NCBI GenBank assembly: GCA_934445015.1
Contig: CAKSDJ010000001.1
Span: forward strand, 18,686-82,685
DNA from: an uncultured Eubacteriales bacterium
GTDB lineage: Bacteria; Bacillota; Clostridia; Oscillospirales; Acutalibacteraceae
Direction: 5' to 3'
Length of the DNA stretch: 64,000 nucleotides
The translations under genes were made by a program, and so were the position numbers. The first letter of the stretch is position 1, and each line of letters begins with the position of its first letter. Positions 25,166 to 35,313 of this stretch are shown here, piece after piece. The notes under the pieces were generated by a model, which did no database searches, was not told the origin of the DNA, and saw only the letters and a program-made list of their open reading frames with translations.

Positions 25166-27418
25166 ATGAAATTCACGGCAAACTTTATTAAAGCAACGGA
25201 ATCGTTTAATACTTTTGAAAAAAATGTTCCGGCACCGTATTTCAGAAAAAGTTTTAATACCAAAGCCGCATCACAAGCAGAAATAAAAGTTGCTGTATGC
25301 GGATTTTATAAACTTTTCATAAACGGCAAAGATGTTACCAAAGGTGCTTTGGCGCCTTATATAAGCAATCCCGATGATATTGTTTACTGCGATTGTTACA
25401 CCGTAGATCTAAAACGCGGTAAAAATGTTATAGGCATTGTGTTGGGCAACGGGTTTATAAATAATCCTGGCGGTTGGATCTGGTTGTTTGACAAGGCAAA
25501 ATTCCGCTCGGCACCGTATTTTGCACTGCAGCTTACCAGCGGCGACTTTACGCTTGAAAGTGATGAAAGTTTCAAATGCGCGCCCTCGCCAATTATTTTT
25601 GACGATTACCGCTACGGCGAGCATTATGACGCCAACCTTGAACTTGCCGGTTGGAATTTGCCGGATTTTGACGACAGCAGCTGGGCAAACGCATTGCCTG
25701 CGAAAAGACCTTCAGGTGAAATTCGCCTTTGCGAAGCCGAACCCATAACCGTAGCAAAGACGCTTAAACCCGTAAGCTTTAAAAAGGTTGACAATGGTTA
25801 TTTATATGACTTCGGTCAAAACTGTTCGGGCGTTTGCCGCCTTAACATAAACGGTAAAAAGGGTCAGGTTGTTGAACTTCAGCACGGCGAACTGCTCATT
25901 GACGGTAAAATGGATATCGAATATATCTGGTTCCCGTATAATGAAAAAGGTGTTCATTGGGATTACGATAAAAAATTTGTTCACAAAGACATTTATGTTT
26001 GCAAGGGTGAAAAAAATGAAACGTATATACCGTCATTTACATACCACGGCTTTCAGTATGTAACGGTATACGGCATCACCGAAGAACAGGCAACCGAGGA
26101 CTTACTTACATACCTTGTTATGAATTCGGATTTGAAACAATGCGGCAGTTTTTCTACAAGCAACAAAACGGTTGCCGCATTGTATGACGCTGCAATCCGC
26201 TCGGATCTTGCCAATTTTTATTATTTTCCTACAGACTGCCCCCAACGCGAAAAAAACGGCTGGACTGCCGACGCGTCGCTTTCAAGCGAGCAGATTATGC
26301 TTAATTTTGACGCGTCTGTAAGTTTTCGTGAATGGTTGCGCAACATTTGCAAAGCGCAAAACAACCTCGGCGCCTTGCCGGGCATTATACCCACAACCGG
26401 AGGTTTCGGTTATGACTGGGGCAACGGGCCCGCGTGGGACAGCGTGCTTGCATACTTACCTTATTACTGCTACAAATACCGCGGTGATAAGCAAGTAATA
26501 CGCGAGTGCTCGCAAGCGTTTATCAAATATTTAAAATATCTCAAAACACGCAGCAATAAAGACGGACTGCTTGAAATAGGGCTCGGCGATTGGTGCCAGA
26601 TAGGCGAAAGATATGAAGAAATAAAAGCGCCGCTGATTGTTACCGACACCATTATGGCTATTGATATTGCAAACAAAACAGCATTTATGTTAAGCGAGAT
26701 AGGTTTAAAAGACGAGTCTGATTTTGCACGTTCAATGTCCGCCGAATACAGGCGCTGTTTCAGAGAAAATCTGATTGATTTTAAAACAATGACGGTAAGC
26801 GGCGCTTGCCAAACAAGTCAGGCTATGGCGATTTACTACGGTATTTTGGACAAAAGCGAGAAAAAGGCGGCGTTTGAACGCTTACTTGATTTTATAAAAG
26901 CGGCAGACGACCATATAGACTCAGGAGTTTTGGGAGCGCGAATAATCTTTAGGCTCTTATCGGATTTCGGGTACAGTGATTTGGCATTTAAAATGATTAC
27001 ACGACCTGATTTTCCGTCATACGCCTATAACTGCCTGACTTTGAACCTTAACACGCTGCCCGAAAAGTTCAGCAAAGAACCTGTTGACTCGCTTAACCAT
27101 CATTTTTGGGGTGATGTGATAGCGTGGTTTACAATATATCTCGCCGGTCTTAACTATAACCCCGATGCCGATGATTTGAACCGAATAGATATTACACCGC
27201 ATATTGTTGACGGTCTTGCCGACGCCGCAGCGCATTATGACAGCGTTTCAGGCAAAATCAAGACATCATGGGTAAAAATAGAAAACGGCAACGTTGAACT
27301 GAAAGTTACCGTTCCGCAGGGTATGCACGGAGTAATCAAACCGCAAAACGGATACATATTTGCCGACGGCACTTCTGAAAAACCTGCCGCAAGCGGTGTA
27401 TACACCCTTGTAAAATAA
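25166..27418 (+). CDS. family GH78 alpha-L-rhamnosidase
   Basis: The 750-residue product has no signal peptide, so it acts in the cytoplasm. The N-terminal beta-sandwich (FINGKDVTKGALAPY) and DFGQNCSGVCRL precede the (alpha/alpha)6 barrel, which carries the GH78 hallmark TDCPQREKNGWTADA with its acidic catalytic-site residues, and then GPAWDSVLAYLPYY. The C-terminal sandwich ends the protein. It is shorter than many GH78 enzymes (about 900-1000), lacking extra N-terminal modules. It removes terminal alpha-rhamnose, or a related sugar, from imported glycosides. SD AAGGTG precedes the ATG; last gene of the operon. Confidence 0.92.
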   Translation: MKFTANFIKATESFNTFEKNVPAPYFRKSFNTKAASQAEIKVAVCGFYKLFINGKDVTKGALAPYISNPDDIVYCDCYTVDLKRGKNVIGIVLGNGFINNPGGWIWLFDKAKFRSAPYFALQLTSGDFTLESDESFKCAPSPIIFDDYRYGEHYDANLELAGWNLPDFDDSSWANALPAKRPSGEIRLCEAEPITVAKTLKPVSFKKVDNGYLYDFGQNCSGVCRLNINGKKGQVVELQHGELLIDGKMDIEYIWFPYNEKGVHWDYDKKFVHKDIYVCKGEKNETYIPSFTYHGFQYVTVYGITEEQATEDLLTYLVMNSDLKQCGSFSTSNKTVAALYDAAIRSDLANFYYFPTDCPQREKNGWTADASLSSEQIMLNFDASVSFREWLRNICKAQNNLGALPGIIPTTGGFGYDWGNGPAWDSVLAYLPYYCYKYRGDKQVIRECSQAFIKYLKYLKTRSNKDGLLEIGLGDWCQIGERYEEIKAPLIVTDTIMAIDIANKTAFMLSEIGLKDESDFARSMSAEYRRCFRENLIDFKTMTVSGACQTSQAMAIYYGILDKSEKKAAFERLLDFIKAADDHIDSGVLGARIIFRLLSDFGYSDLAFKMITRPDFPSYAYNCLTLNLNTLPEKFSKEPVDSLNHHFWGDVIAWFTIYLAGLNYNPDADDLNRIDITPHIVDGLADAAAHYDSVSGKIKTSWVKIENGNVELKVTVPQGMHGVIKPQNGYIFADGTSEKPAASGVYTLVK

Positions 27419-27430
27419 AAATATCAAAAC

Positions 27431-27465
27431 AAAAAGTTCTGCCATACACGGCAGAACTTTTTTTA
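27431..27465. terminator. bidirectional terminator between GH78 and the AlkD-like gene
   Basis: The stem AAAGTTCTGCC/GGCAGAACTTT with poly-A and poly-T flanks lies between two converging genes and touches the end of the AlkD-like gene. Confidence 0.92.
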
Positions 27466-28143
27466 TTTCAGTTTCAGACTTTTCAGGTATTCTTTTTGAG
27501 TATCGGTTATGCGGTAACTTTCAACGGCTTTTTGTATTGTTTTGTTATGCACCCATTTTGAAAGGCGGTTTTTTTCAATAAACAAAACGGCGCTTTCATA
27601 CTGCTTGGCAAGTGCTGTTGCAAAAAACCACGCTATCATCATATTTATGTAGTATTCATCGCTTTTGATTTGTGAAACGCGCTCTAAAAATTTTATATCA
27701 AACCTGTCATCCAAAAAATACGTCATTATTGCGCCAATGCCGAATCTTACGGTGTAGGTATGATTGCTGCAAAGCCATTTTTCAATATAAGGCAGCAATT
27801 GCTCTGCGTTTTTTCTGAACGTTTTGGGTTTCATACAGTCGCAGGTTGCCCAATTATCTACAAATGGCAAAAATGCGTCGACCTGTGCCGCGCAAACGTC
27901 AAAATCGGCTGTCTGCTCCAAAATAAAGGCGTGAAGATTATTTTCTTCATAATATTTATGCGGCAGCGTTTTTATAAATCCGTCGGTTTTTTTATCACGC
28001 GCAAGTTGTTTTGCCAACGCCCTGACGTCGGGTGTGCGAACGCCGATAACCGTATCGGGATCTACGGTAGGCATAAGTTTGCATTGAAAATTTTTGTAGT
28101 TCGAATCGCTTAAATCAAAAAGCGTTTTTGTTATTGAGTCCAT
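27463..28143 (-). CDS. AlkD-like DNA alkylation repair protein
   Basis: The 226-residue all-helical protein is built of HEAT-like repeats. Signs of the AlkC/AlkD family are GVRTPDVRALAKQLARD, FLPFVDNWATCDCMKPK, RFGIGAIMTYFLDD and the ending NKTIQKAVESYRIT. AlkD removes 3- and 7-methylated purines without base flipping. Its catalytic Trp/Asp/Arg set cannot be mapped safely by eye. It is 15 bases downstream of engB and probably in the lon operon. Confidence 0.88.
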   Translation of the reverse strand: MDSITKTLFDLSDSNYKNFQCKLMPTVDPDTVIGVRTPDVRALAKQLARDKKTDGFIKTLPHKYYEENNLHAFILEQTADFDVCAAQVDAFLPFVDNWATCDCMKPKTFRKNAEQLLPYIEKWLCSNHTYTVRFGIGAIMTYFLDDRFDIKFLERVSQIKSDEYYINMMIAWFFATALAKQYESAVLFIEKNRLSKWVHNKTIQKAVESYRITDTQKEYLKSLKLK

Positions 28144-28157
28144 TTTGCCGCACCGTT

Positions 28158-28742
28158 TTACTGCAAAGCGAGTTCGGCGACTTCGCGTATTTCCTGTATG
28201 CCTATGTTTTTAAGTGCCGAAAACGGTATTATTTTTATACCTTCGGCAAGAGAGCCCAACTCGGTTTTTAAATCTGCCAACCGATTTGAAAACTTGGTTT
28301 TATTAAGTTTGTCGCACTTTGTAAGTACAACAGCGTACGGTATTTTAAAATGCGACAAAAACTCAAGCATTGAAATATCAAACTCAGTTGCCGGATGGCG
28401 CATATCAATAAGTTGCAGACAAAGTTTTATATTGCGCCCTGTCTGAAAATAACCCTCGATAAGTTCTGACCAGCGTTCACGGTCGCGGTCGGACACTTTA
28501 GCGTAACCGTAGCCCGGCAGGTCAACAAGCCTTAGGCCGTCAAGTCTGTAAAAATTCACTGTTACCGTTTTGCCGGGCGTAGAACTTACGCGCGCTATTG
28601 ACTTGCGATTAAGCAACTTATTTATAAGTGAGGATTTGCCGACATTTGACCTGCCTGAAAAACATATTTCAGGCAAATCTGAACTTTTAAGCTGTTCTAA
28701 AGTGCCGAAAGCCGCCTCAAATTCAACCTTGTTCCAATTCAA
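28158..28742 (-). CDS. engB: ribosome biogenesis GTPase EngB/YsxC
   Basis: EngB helps assemble the large ribosomal subunit. The 194-residue product has all GTPase motifs: G1 GRSNVGKSS, G2 region SSTPGKT, G3 DLPGYGYAK, G4 TKCD and G5 SA. A TTG start at 28742 is chosen because GAGGTG, which overlaps the lon stop, lies 6 bases upstream; an in-frame GTG at 28751 is within that SD. The lon-engB order is conserved in Firmicutes. Confidence 0.96.
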   Translation of the reverse strand: MNWNKVEFEAAFGTLEQLKSSDLPEICFSGRSNVGKSSLINKLLNRKSIARVSSTPGKTVTVNFYRLDGLRLVDLPGYGYAKVSDRDRERWSELIEGYFQTGRNIKLCLQLIDMRHPATEFDISMLEFLSHFKIPYAVVLTKCDKLNKTKFSNRLADLKTELGSLAEGIKIIPFSALKNIGIQEIREVAELALQ

Positions 28743-28752
28743 AACAGTCACC

Positions 28753-31149
28753 TCAATTTCTTATAGCGGCTGTTTTATGCTCACTGTGATGCTGTATATA
28801 GCTTTCGCCTTTAACACCGCTGTCTATCGGCAAAAGTGCGCAGTCTATAATATCGCTTACATATTTTACCGGTACAAACTCAAGATTTTCGCGTACCTTT
28901 TCATCGACTTCATCAATATCGGGTATGTTGTCATAAGGTATAAATACACGTTTAACGCCACCGCGGTAAGCCGCCATTGCTTTTTCTTTAAGACCGCCTA
29001 TCGGCAACACCCTGCCCCTTATTGATACTTCACCCGTCATAGCAATGTCACGGCGGACAGGTCTTTCGGTAAGAGCGGATACCAAAGCGGTTGTAATTGT
29101 TACGCCTGCCGACGGGCCGTCTTTAGGTACGGCGGATTCGGTAGCGTGTATGTGTATGTCGCGGTTTTTATAAAACTCGTTGTCAATGCCGTATTTTTTT
29201 GCGTTTGCGCGCACAAAAGTAATAGCCGCCTGCGCGGATTCTTTCATAACGTTACCGAGATTTCCGGTAAAAACGGTTTTGCCGGTGCCCTTCAATACGG
29301 CAACTTCCATTTGCATTATTTCGCCGCCGACCTGCGTCCAGGCAAGTCCGTTTATAACACCTACCTCATCCTGAGGCAAAATCATTTCGGGGCGGTATTT
29401 TTTGTGCCCTAACATATTCTCTAAATCCGACGCCTTAATATTAACGGCATCGGCGCTGCCGTCGGCTATTTTGCGAGCCGCCTTGCCGCAAAGCGAACCT
29501 ACCGTACGCTGTAATTTGCGCACGCCTGCTTCACGGGTATAAAAATCTATGATACCGTAAAGTGCGCTGTCGGCAAAACGGCAATTTTTAGGCGACAAAC
29601 CGTGCGATTTTATTTCATTCGGCACAATGTGGCGCTTTGCAATATTGAATTTTTCTTCTCGGGTATAACCGTCAAGCGATATTACTTCCATACGGTCAAG
29701 CAGAGGCGCAGGAATAGTTTCAAGCAAATTTGCCGTTGTGATAAACACCACTCGGCTTAAATCGTACGGTATTTCAAGAAAATTATCCGTAAAATTGCAG
29801 TTTTGCTCGGGGTCAAGCACCTCAAGCAATGCGCTTGCAGGGTCGCCCTTGTAATCAGAGCCGAGTTTATCGATCTCATCAAGCAATATTAACGGGTCAG
29901 ACGTACCCGCATTTTTGATTGCGGTTATAATCTTGCCCGTCATAGCGCCTATGTAAGTTTTTCTGTGACCGCGTATTTCAGCCTCATCGTGCATACCGCC
30001 GAGCGATATGCGCTGATATTTTCTGCCCATACATTCGGCAACCGTTTTGCCTATTGAGGTTTTGCCGACCCCCGGAGGGCCCGCAAGACAAAGTATGTTG
30101 CTGTGGCTTTCGGGCGATAAGGCGTAAACCGAAAGCATTTCTAAAATGCGCTCTTTAACCTTTTTCATACCGTAAAAATCACGGTCGAGTATTTTTTGCG
30201 CCTTTGATATGCTCACCTTTGAATTGTCGCACTTGTTCCACGGCAGAGCCAAGCAGGTTTCAATGTATGCGCGTGAAACGGTACCCTCATGCGCGCCCTG
30301 CGGCATTTTGCCGAGTTTATTGATTTCTGTATGAATTTTTTCTTTTACATCTTCGGGCGCATCTAAAGCGTCGGCACTGCGGTGGTACGCTTCGATTTCA
30401 TCTTCAAAATCGTCGCCGTACAGTTCTTCGCTTATTACGCGCATTTGTTCCTTTAAATAATAATCCCTCTGGCTCTCATCAATACGCACACGGGTCTTTT
30501 GACCTATGCGGTTATCTATTTCGCAGACTTCACGCTCTTTTGACAAAAGTTCAAGCAAAATTTTAGCCCTTGTTACAGGGTGTAACTGCTCAAGTATATA
30601 TTGTTTATCATCAAAAGGCGCAGGAATATTAAAGGCGATAAAATCACATAAAAAACTTATATCTTCGCTTGTAGCAACGGTAAGCGGAATATCACCGGGT
30701 ATATTCGGTGCAACCGAAACATACCGTTCAAACTCATTTTTAATGCGGCGAATTAAACTCTCTTTATAAACCTGACGGTTTTTGACGGGTTTATCATCGC
30801 ATCTTGTAATGCCTGCAATATAATGTGTACCGCCGTCGGCAAAAGTTTTATGCTTTGCGCGATACAGACCCTTAACCAAAACTTTTGCGCCGCCGTCGGG
30901 CATTTTTAAGACCTGACGCACACGGCAAAGGCAACCTATTTCATAAAGTTGTGACATAGTGGGATTTTCAGCCGTTATGTCTTTTTGGGTCACCAGATAA
31001 ACAGGCAGGTTTTTATCTATGGCATAATTTATGGCGTTTATGGATTTTTTTCGCCCCACGTCTAAAGTTATCTCCATACGCGGAAAAGCAACCACTCCGC
31101 GAAGCGCCACTGCCGGAAAAACGGCAAGTTCATTTTTTTCTGAAATCAT
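28753..31149 (-). CDS. lon: ATP-dependent protease La (Lon)
   Basis: Lon degrades misfolded and regulatory proteins. The 798-residue product has the N-terminal substrate domain (FPAVALRGVVAFPRMEITLDVG), AAA+ domain with Walker A GPPGVGKTS and Walker B LILLDEIDK, and the Ser-Lys protease domain with GPSAGVTI (catalytic Ser) and GLKEKAMAA (catalytic Lys). Length is normal. SD AGGAG precedes the ATG. It is followed by engB and the AlkD-like gene in an apparent operon. Confidence 0.97.
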   Translation of the reverse strand: MISEKNELAVFPAVALRGVVAFPRMEITLDVGRKKSINAINYAIDKNLPVYLVTQKDITAENPTMSQLYEIGCLCRVRQVLKMPDGGAKVLVKGLYRAKHKTFADGGTHYIAGITRCDDKPVKNRQVYKESLIRRIKNEFERYVSVAPNIPGDIPLTVATSEDISFLCDFIAFNIPAPFDDKQYILEQLHPVTRAKILLELLSKEREVCEIDNRIGQKTRVRIDESQRDYYLKEQMRVISEELYGDDFEDEIEAYHRSADALDAPEDVKEKIHTEINKLGKMPQGAHEGTVSRAYIETCLALPWNKCDNSKVSISKAQKILDRDFYGMKKVKERILEMLSVYALSPESHSNILCLAGPPGVGKTSIGKTVAECMGRKYQRISLGGMHDEAEIRGHRKTYIGAMTGKIITAIKNAGTSDPLILLDEIDKLGSDYKGDPASALLEVLDPEQNCNFTDNFLEIPYDLSRVVFITTANLLETIPAPLLDRMEVISLDGYTREEKFNIAKRHIVPNEIKSHGLSPKNCRFADSALYGIIDFYTREAGVRKLQRTVGSLCGKAARKIADGSADAVNIKASDLENMLGHKKYRPEMILPQDEVGVINGLAWTQVGGEIMQMEVAVLKGTGKTVFTGNLGNVMKESAQAAITFVRANAKKYGIDNEFYKNRDIHIHATESAVPKDGPSAGVTITTALVSALTERPVRRDIAMTGEVSIRGRVLPIGGLKEKAMAAYRGGVKRVFIPYDNIPDIDEVDEKVRENLEFVPVKYVSDIIDCALLPIDSGVKGESYIQHHSEHKTAAIRN

Positions 31150-31163
31150 TTGAAGCTCCTGTT

Positions 31164-31712
31164 TTAATCCTTATATATAACTGTTGCGCTTAATGCGTTT
31201 TCCTCAAAAACAAATAAAACGCAGTTGTTTTCAAATTTGTACTCTAAAACGGTAAGCGAGCCGCCCGACGGCAAAAAGAACAGTTCGCCCGATTTTGCGT
31301 CACGTTCATTTGCGTCAAAGCCCATTTTACTCATTGCGTCGCGCACCTGTGTAGATACGCTTCCCTGAGAAAATCCGTAAGCGTCACCGTATTTTACAAT
31401 ATGCGTAATGCCGGCAGCCTCATCATCGGTTTTGTAACAGCAGCATCCCGTACCGTCGGTCATAACGGTATAATCACCCGCCTCATAGTCAAAATAGAGC
31501 GAGTTGCCGTCCTCATCAACGGTTTTTGAAAACTCTGCTTTTACATCTTCAACATTATCGCCGAGTTTTAAATCAGCGTCTGATATCTGACCGAGTTTTG
31601 CGTAGTATTCAACATCTACGCTGTGTTTTGCGTTGCTGCTGCCTTTTTTATCGCAGGCTGTAAGCCCGGACACCAGCAATACGCACATAACCAGACTTAA
31701 AAATCTTTTCAT
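31164..31712 (-). CDS. small lipoprotein of unknown function
   Basis: The 182-residue product has a lipoprotein signal (VLLVSGLTAC, lipid-attached Cys20). The mature part has no family I recognise. It contains a Cys triplet (GCCCYK, about 92-97), and repeating short acidic segments, and seems to fold as a single beta-rich domain. It is transcribed with pncB (2 bases apart) and lon (14 bases), although no functional link is evident. SD AAGGAAAAT precedes the ATG. Confidence 0.75.
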   Translation of the reverse strand: MKRFLSLVMCVLLVSGLTACDKKGSSNAKHSVDVEYYAKLGQISDADLKLGDNVEDVKAEFSKTVDEDGNSLYFDYEAGDYTVMTDGTGCCCYKTDDEAAGITHIVKYGDAYGFSQGSVSTQVRDAMSKMGFDANERDAKSGELFFLPSGGSLTVLEYKFENNCVLFVFEENALSATVIYKD

Positions 31713-31714
31713 AA

Positions 31715-33163
31715 TTATTTTCCTTTTCTGTTTGCGTTATTAAGCAGCTCGCTACGCTGATTCCAAAGGTCCTCGCTCAAATCAACATAATAGCTGTGCG
31801 GTTTTTCAAAACGTTTTACCTCGTCCCAAAGGTTGTCTACCGATTTTTTGCGCAGATCCGAAATCTCGCTTACCGACGGAGAGGTGTATATCTGTTTGCC
31901 CTTTTCAAAAATCTTGACCTGCAGTTTTTTTGCAATAAAATCGGTTACTGTTTTGCGCTTCCAAGTGTATGTCGGGTCAAAAATTTCATAAGGTTTGCTG
32001 TCGTCTATTTTTTCATAATTAAGAGTAATAACGTCGGCTATTGCTTTGTTTGTTTTTTTGTCATACAAACGCCATGGAATTTTTACGCCGGGTATTGTGA
32101 TTTTTGAGGTGTTTTCGCTGATCTTTATTTTAGGGGTTATGACACCGTCTTTTTCGGTAGCACAGAGTTTGTAAACGCCGCCGAAAACCGCTTCGCTTGA
32201 CGCAGTGATAAGGCGCTCGCCCACACCGTAACTATCAATGCAGGCGCCCTGCATATCCATATCCATAATAAGATATTCGTCAAGTGAATTTGAAACGCAT
32301 ATTTTTGCGTCTGGGTAGCCGGCGTCATCAAGCATTTTGCGCGTCTTTTTAGACAGGTAGGCAATATCGCCGCTGTCGATACGGATACCGAGAGGTCGTA
32401 TTCCGAGAGGTTTTAACACCTCGTCAAAAACGCGGATTGCGTTAGGTACGCCCGATTTTAAAACGTTATAAGTGTCAACAAGCAGCATACAACTGTCGGG
32501 ATATTTTTCGGCATAGGTTTTAAATGCGGTATATTCATCGGGGAACAGCTGCACCCAACTGTGAGCCATAGTACCCGACGCCTTTGTTCCGAAATCTTTT
32601 GCGGTTTTTATGTCTGAAGTGCCTGCACAACCGCCTATTATAGCCGCGCGTGCACCGTAATATGCGGCGTCTGCGCCCTGCGCGCGCCTTGCACCGAACT
32701 CCATAACAGGTCTGCCCTTTGCCGCACGTACAATGCGGTTTGCTTTTGTTGCAATCAACGACTGATGGTTAATCGTAAGCAATACCATTGTTTCAACAAG
32801 CATTGCCTGCACTGCCGGTCCGCGCACCGTTACTATAGGCTCGTTGGGGAATATGGGGGTGCCTTCGGGAACTGCCCATACGTCGCAGCAAAAATTGAAA
32901 TCGCGCAAATAGTCTATAAACTCATCGCAGAACAGGTCAAGCGATTTTAAATATTCAATGTCGCTTTCGTCAAAGTGCAGATTGTTGAAATAATCTATAA
33001 GTTGCTCAATGCCTGCCATTATGGCGTATCCGCCCATATCGGGTATTTTGCGGAAAAACATATCAAAATACGTAACTGTGTCGCGCATATCGCTTTGCAT
33101 TATGCCGTTTGCCATAGTCATTTCATACAGGTCCATAAGCATAGTCAAATTTCGGTTATCCAT
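31715..33163 (-). CDS. pncB: nicotinate phosphoribosyltransferase
   Basis: PncB makes nicotinate mononucleotide from nicotinate and PRPP in NAD salvage. The 482-residue product has DLYEMTMANG at the N-terminus, FGARRAQGADAAYYGARAA, the GTMAHSWVQ motif with the phosphorylatable His, and RIDSGDIAYLSKK. Length is that of the Firmicutes form. SD AAAGGAG precedes the ATG. Together with the pnuC locus it is the second NAD-salvage gene in the window. Confidence 0.95.
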   Translation of the reverse strand: MDNRNLTMLMDLYEMTMANGIMQSDMRDTVTYFDMFFRKIPDMGGYAIMAGIEQLIDYFNNLHFDESDIEYLKSLDLFCDEFIDYLRDFNFCCDVWAVPEGTPIFPNEPIVTVRGPAVQAMLVETMVLLTINHQSLIATKANRIVRAAKGRPVMEFGARRAQGADAAYYGARAAIIGGCAGTSDIKTAKDFGTKASGTMAHSWVQLFPDEYTAFKTYAEKYPDSCMLLVDTYNVLKSGVPNAIRVFDEVLKPLGIRPLGIRIDSGDIAYLSKKTRKMLDDAGYPDAKICVSNSLDEYLIMDMDMQGACIDSYGVGERLITASSEAVFGGVYKLCATEKDGVITPKIKISENTSKITIPGVKIPWRLYDKKTNKAIADVITLNYEKIDDSKPYEIFDPTYTWKRKTVTDFIAKKLQVKIFEKGKQIYTSPSVSEISDLRKKSVDNLWDEVKRFEKPHSYYVDLSEDLWNQRSELLNNANRKGK

Positions 33164-33201
33164 TTTTACAATCTCCTTTTATAAAAAGATGAATTTATTA
33201 T

Positions 33202-34890
33202 TTACATCTTTTCGGGCGCTGTGATCTTCAGCATATCAAGAACGTTTTTTATTACAATACCGGCAGCATAGCACAGGTTGAGTCGTGCCTGCGTAAGTGA
33301 TTCATCATCGCCTTTTACGCGGCAGGCAGCATAAAACTTGTGAAACTTTGTTGCAAGTTCATTTACATAATGGGTAAGGCGTGCAGGGTCATAGGTCTTT
33401 GCAGCCGAAATTATCTCGTCTGTAAGTGACGATAAATGAATTATAAGTTCACGCTCCTCAGGCGCAGTAAGCAGGCAAAGTTCGGCATTTGTGCAATTGC
33501 GTTTTTGCACGCCGTCTTCGGCAAGATTGCGCAAAATGCTGCATATACGGGCATAGGCATATTGAACATAATACACCGGATTGCTGTTTGACTCGCTGAC
33601 AGCCAGATCCAAGTCAAAATCAAAGTGTGAATTTGGCTCGCGCAGGTTAAAGAAAAATCTTGCGGCGTCAATAGGTACCTCGTCAAGCAGTGTTACAAGC
33701 GTAATGGCCTTGCCCGAACGTTTTGATGCCTTTACAACCTCACCGTCGCGCACAAGACGCACCATTTGCATAAGCACGGCGTCAAGGCGTGTTGCGTCAA
33801 CATTAAGCGCCGTAAGCGCCGCCTTAAGACGCGGCACATATCCGTGATGGTCGGCGCCCAGAACGTCGATTGCCTTATCAAATTTGCGCACCTCTAACTT
33901 ATTGTAATGATACGCTATATCAGGCACAACATAAGTAGGAACACCGTTTGCGCGCACAAGCACAAAGTCCTTATCGCAACCGAAATCGGTGGCTTTAAAC
34001 CAAAGTGCGCCCTCCATAGTATAGGTGTATCCGCTTTGTTTTAAAAGTTCGATTATACGCGCGGTTTCACCGTTTTTATGGAGCGTGCTTTCGCAGAACC
34101 AGGTGTCATATTTTATACGGTATTTAAGCAGGTCGTCTTTAAGACCCTGTATGTTTTTTGGCAGGGCAAATTCTACCAAAGCATTTCTGCGGGTCGTTTC
34201 GTCGCAATTTATATATTTGTCGCCGTTTATTTTTGCAAATGCTTTTGCGTGCTCGATAATATCGTTACCGTGGTAAGAATCCTCAGGCATTTCTATGCCG
34301 TCTTTATAAAGTTGTTGATACCTAAGGCTTAGCGACAGACCGAACTTATTTATTTGATTACCGGCGTCATTTATATAAAACTCGCGCTCGGTATAATAGC
34401 CTGCCGCCTCCAGAACAGCGGCAAGACAATCACCCAAAGCGCCGCCGCGGGCATTGCCTATGTGCATAGGACCTGTAGGATTTGCCGAAACAAATTCAAC
34501 GAGCACGCGTTTGCCGCCGCCGTAATTGCTTTTGCCGTAGTCTGCGCCCTTGTCAATAACATCGGATACAATGCCGGCGTAATACATATCCGACAAAAAG
34601 AAGTTAATAAAACCGGGCCCCGCAATCTCGTATTTTTCAATATATGTACCGTTTAAGTCGGCATAAGATAATATTTTTTCGGCTATGGCACGGGGAGCCG
34701 ATTTAAAACCCCTTGCCCAAACCATTGCGGCATTTACGGCGTAATCGCCGTTTTTGCGGTCGGCAGGCACTTCTACCTTAAAGGGTGCCAGTTCGCAATC
34801 GGGCAAATCGCCGTTTTTTATAGCGGTATGCGCCGCATTTATAAGCAAATTTTCTATCTGTGTTTTTGCTTTATCCACAAGTTTTGACAT
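33202..34890 (-). CDS. argS: arginyl-tRNA synthetase
   Basis: This class I synthetase has 562 residues. It has the N-terminal Add-1 domain, the HIGH-type motif PTGPMHIGNARGGALGD, the KMSKS-equivalent VVKASKRSGKA, and the DALR anticodon-binding domain at the end (to MLKITAPEKM). Length is normal. The ATG abuts the stop of the DUF1934 gene (TAG-ATG), so the two are co-transcribed with murI upstream. Confidence 0.97.
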   Translation of the reverse strand: MSKLVDKAKTQIENLLINAAHTAIKNGDLPDCELAPFKVEVPADRKNGDYAVNAAMVWARGFKSAPRAIAEKILSYADLNGTYIEKYEIAGPGFINFFLSDMYYAGIVSDVIDKGADYGKSNYGGGKRVLVEFVSANPTGPMHIGNARGGALGDCLAAVLEAAGYYTEREFYINDAGNQINKFGLSLSLRYQQLYKDGIEMPEDSYHGNDIIEHAKAFAKINGDKYINCDETTRRNALVEFALPKNIQGLKDDLLKYRIKYDTWFCESTLHKNGETARIIELLKQSGYTYTMEGALWFKATDFGCDKDFVLVRANGVPTYVVPDIAYHYNKLEVRKFDKAIDVLGADHHGYVPRLKAALTALNVDATRLDAVLMQMVRLVRDGEVVKASKRSGKAITLVTLLDEVPIDAARFFFNLREPNSHFDFDLDLAVSESNSNPVYYVQYAYARICSILRNLAEDGVQKRNCTNAELCLLTAPEERELIIHLSSLTDEIISAAKTYDPARLTHYVNELATKFHKFYAACRVKGDDESLTQARLNLCYAAGIVIKNVLDMLKITAPEKM

Positions 34891-35313
34891 CTATTTTCTT
34901 TCCTCCACAACGATTTCGATGGTGTTGTCGCTAAGTCTTTGCATATTTGCGTCTATTGTATAAACCATTTTTAAAGTTCCGCCGTTTTCGCTTAAACCGT
35001 TTTCTACTTTTCTGCCGTAAATGCCGAGCGCCAAAGAACCCTGCGGTATTGAGTAAAAACAGTTTCTGCGCATACCCTCAGTTATTATAAATTTAGAATT
35101 GAGGTCGCCGCTTCGCTCTAAAATGACCGTGTTGTTGTTCATTACGGTAAGGCAGGTATTGATGCGGCCGCCCTTGATAGTTTGGCTTTCCTGATAGTTA
35201 AGCGCTATTCCGTCGGGCAGTACCCTGAGCGTACCCTCTGTAATCAACTCTATGGGTAAGGTATCTGCTCCGCCGATTTGCGTACCCCTTACTTTTATCA
35301 ATACATCCTTCAT
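34891..35313 (-). CDS. DUF1934 family beta-barrel protein (YwiB-like)
   Basis: The 140-residue protein resembles YwiB of Bacillus: an antiparallel barrel with VLIKVRGTQIGG at the start, ITEGTLRVLPDGIALNYQES in the first third, and LGIYGRKVENGLSENGGTLKMVYTID near the end. Function is unknown. It is characteristically placed next to argS and here overlaps murI by 4 bases. Confidence 0.9.
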   Translation of the reverse strand: MKDVLIKVRGTQIGGADTLPIELITEGTLRVLPDGIALNYQESQTIKGGRINTCLTVMNNNTVILERSGDLNSKFIITEGMRRNCFYSIPQGSLALGIYGRKVENGLSENGGTLKMVYTIDANMQRLSDNTIEIVVEERK

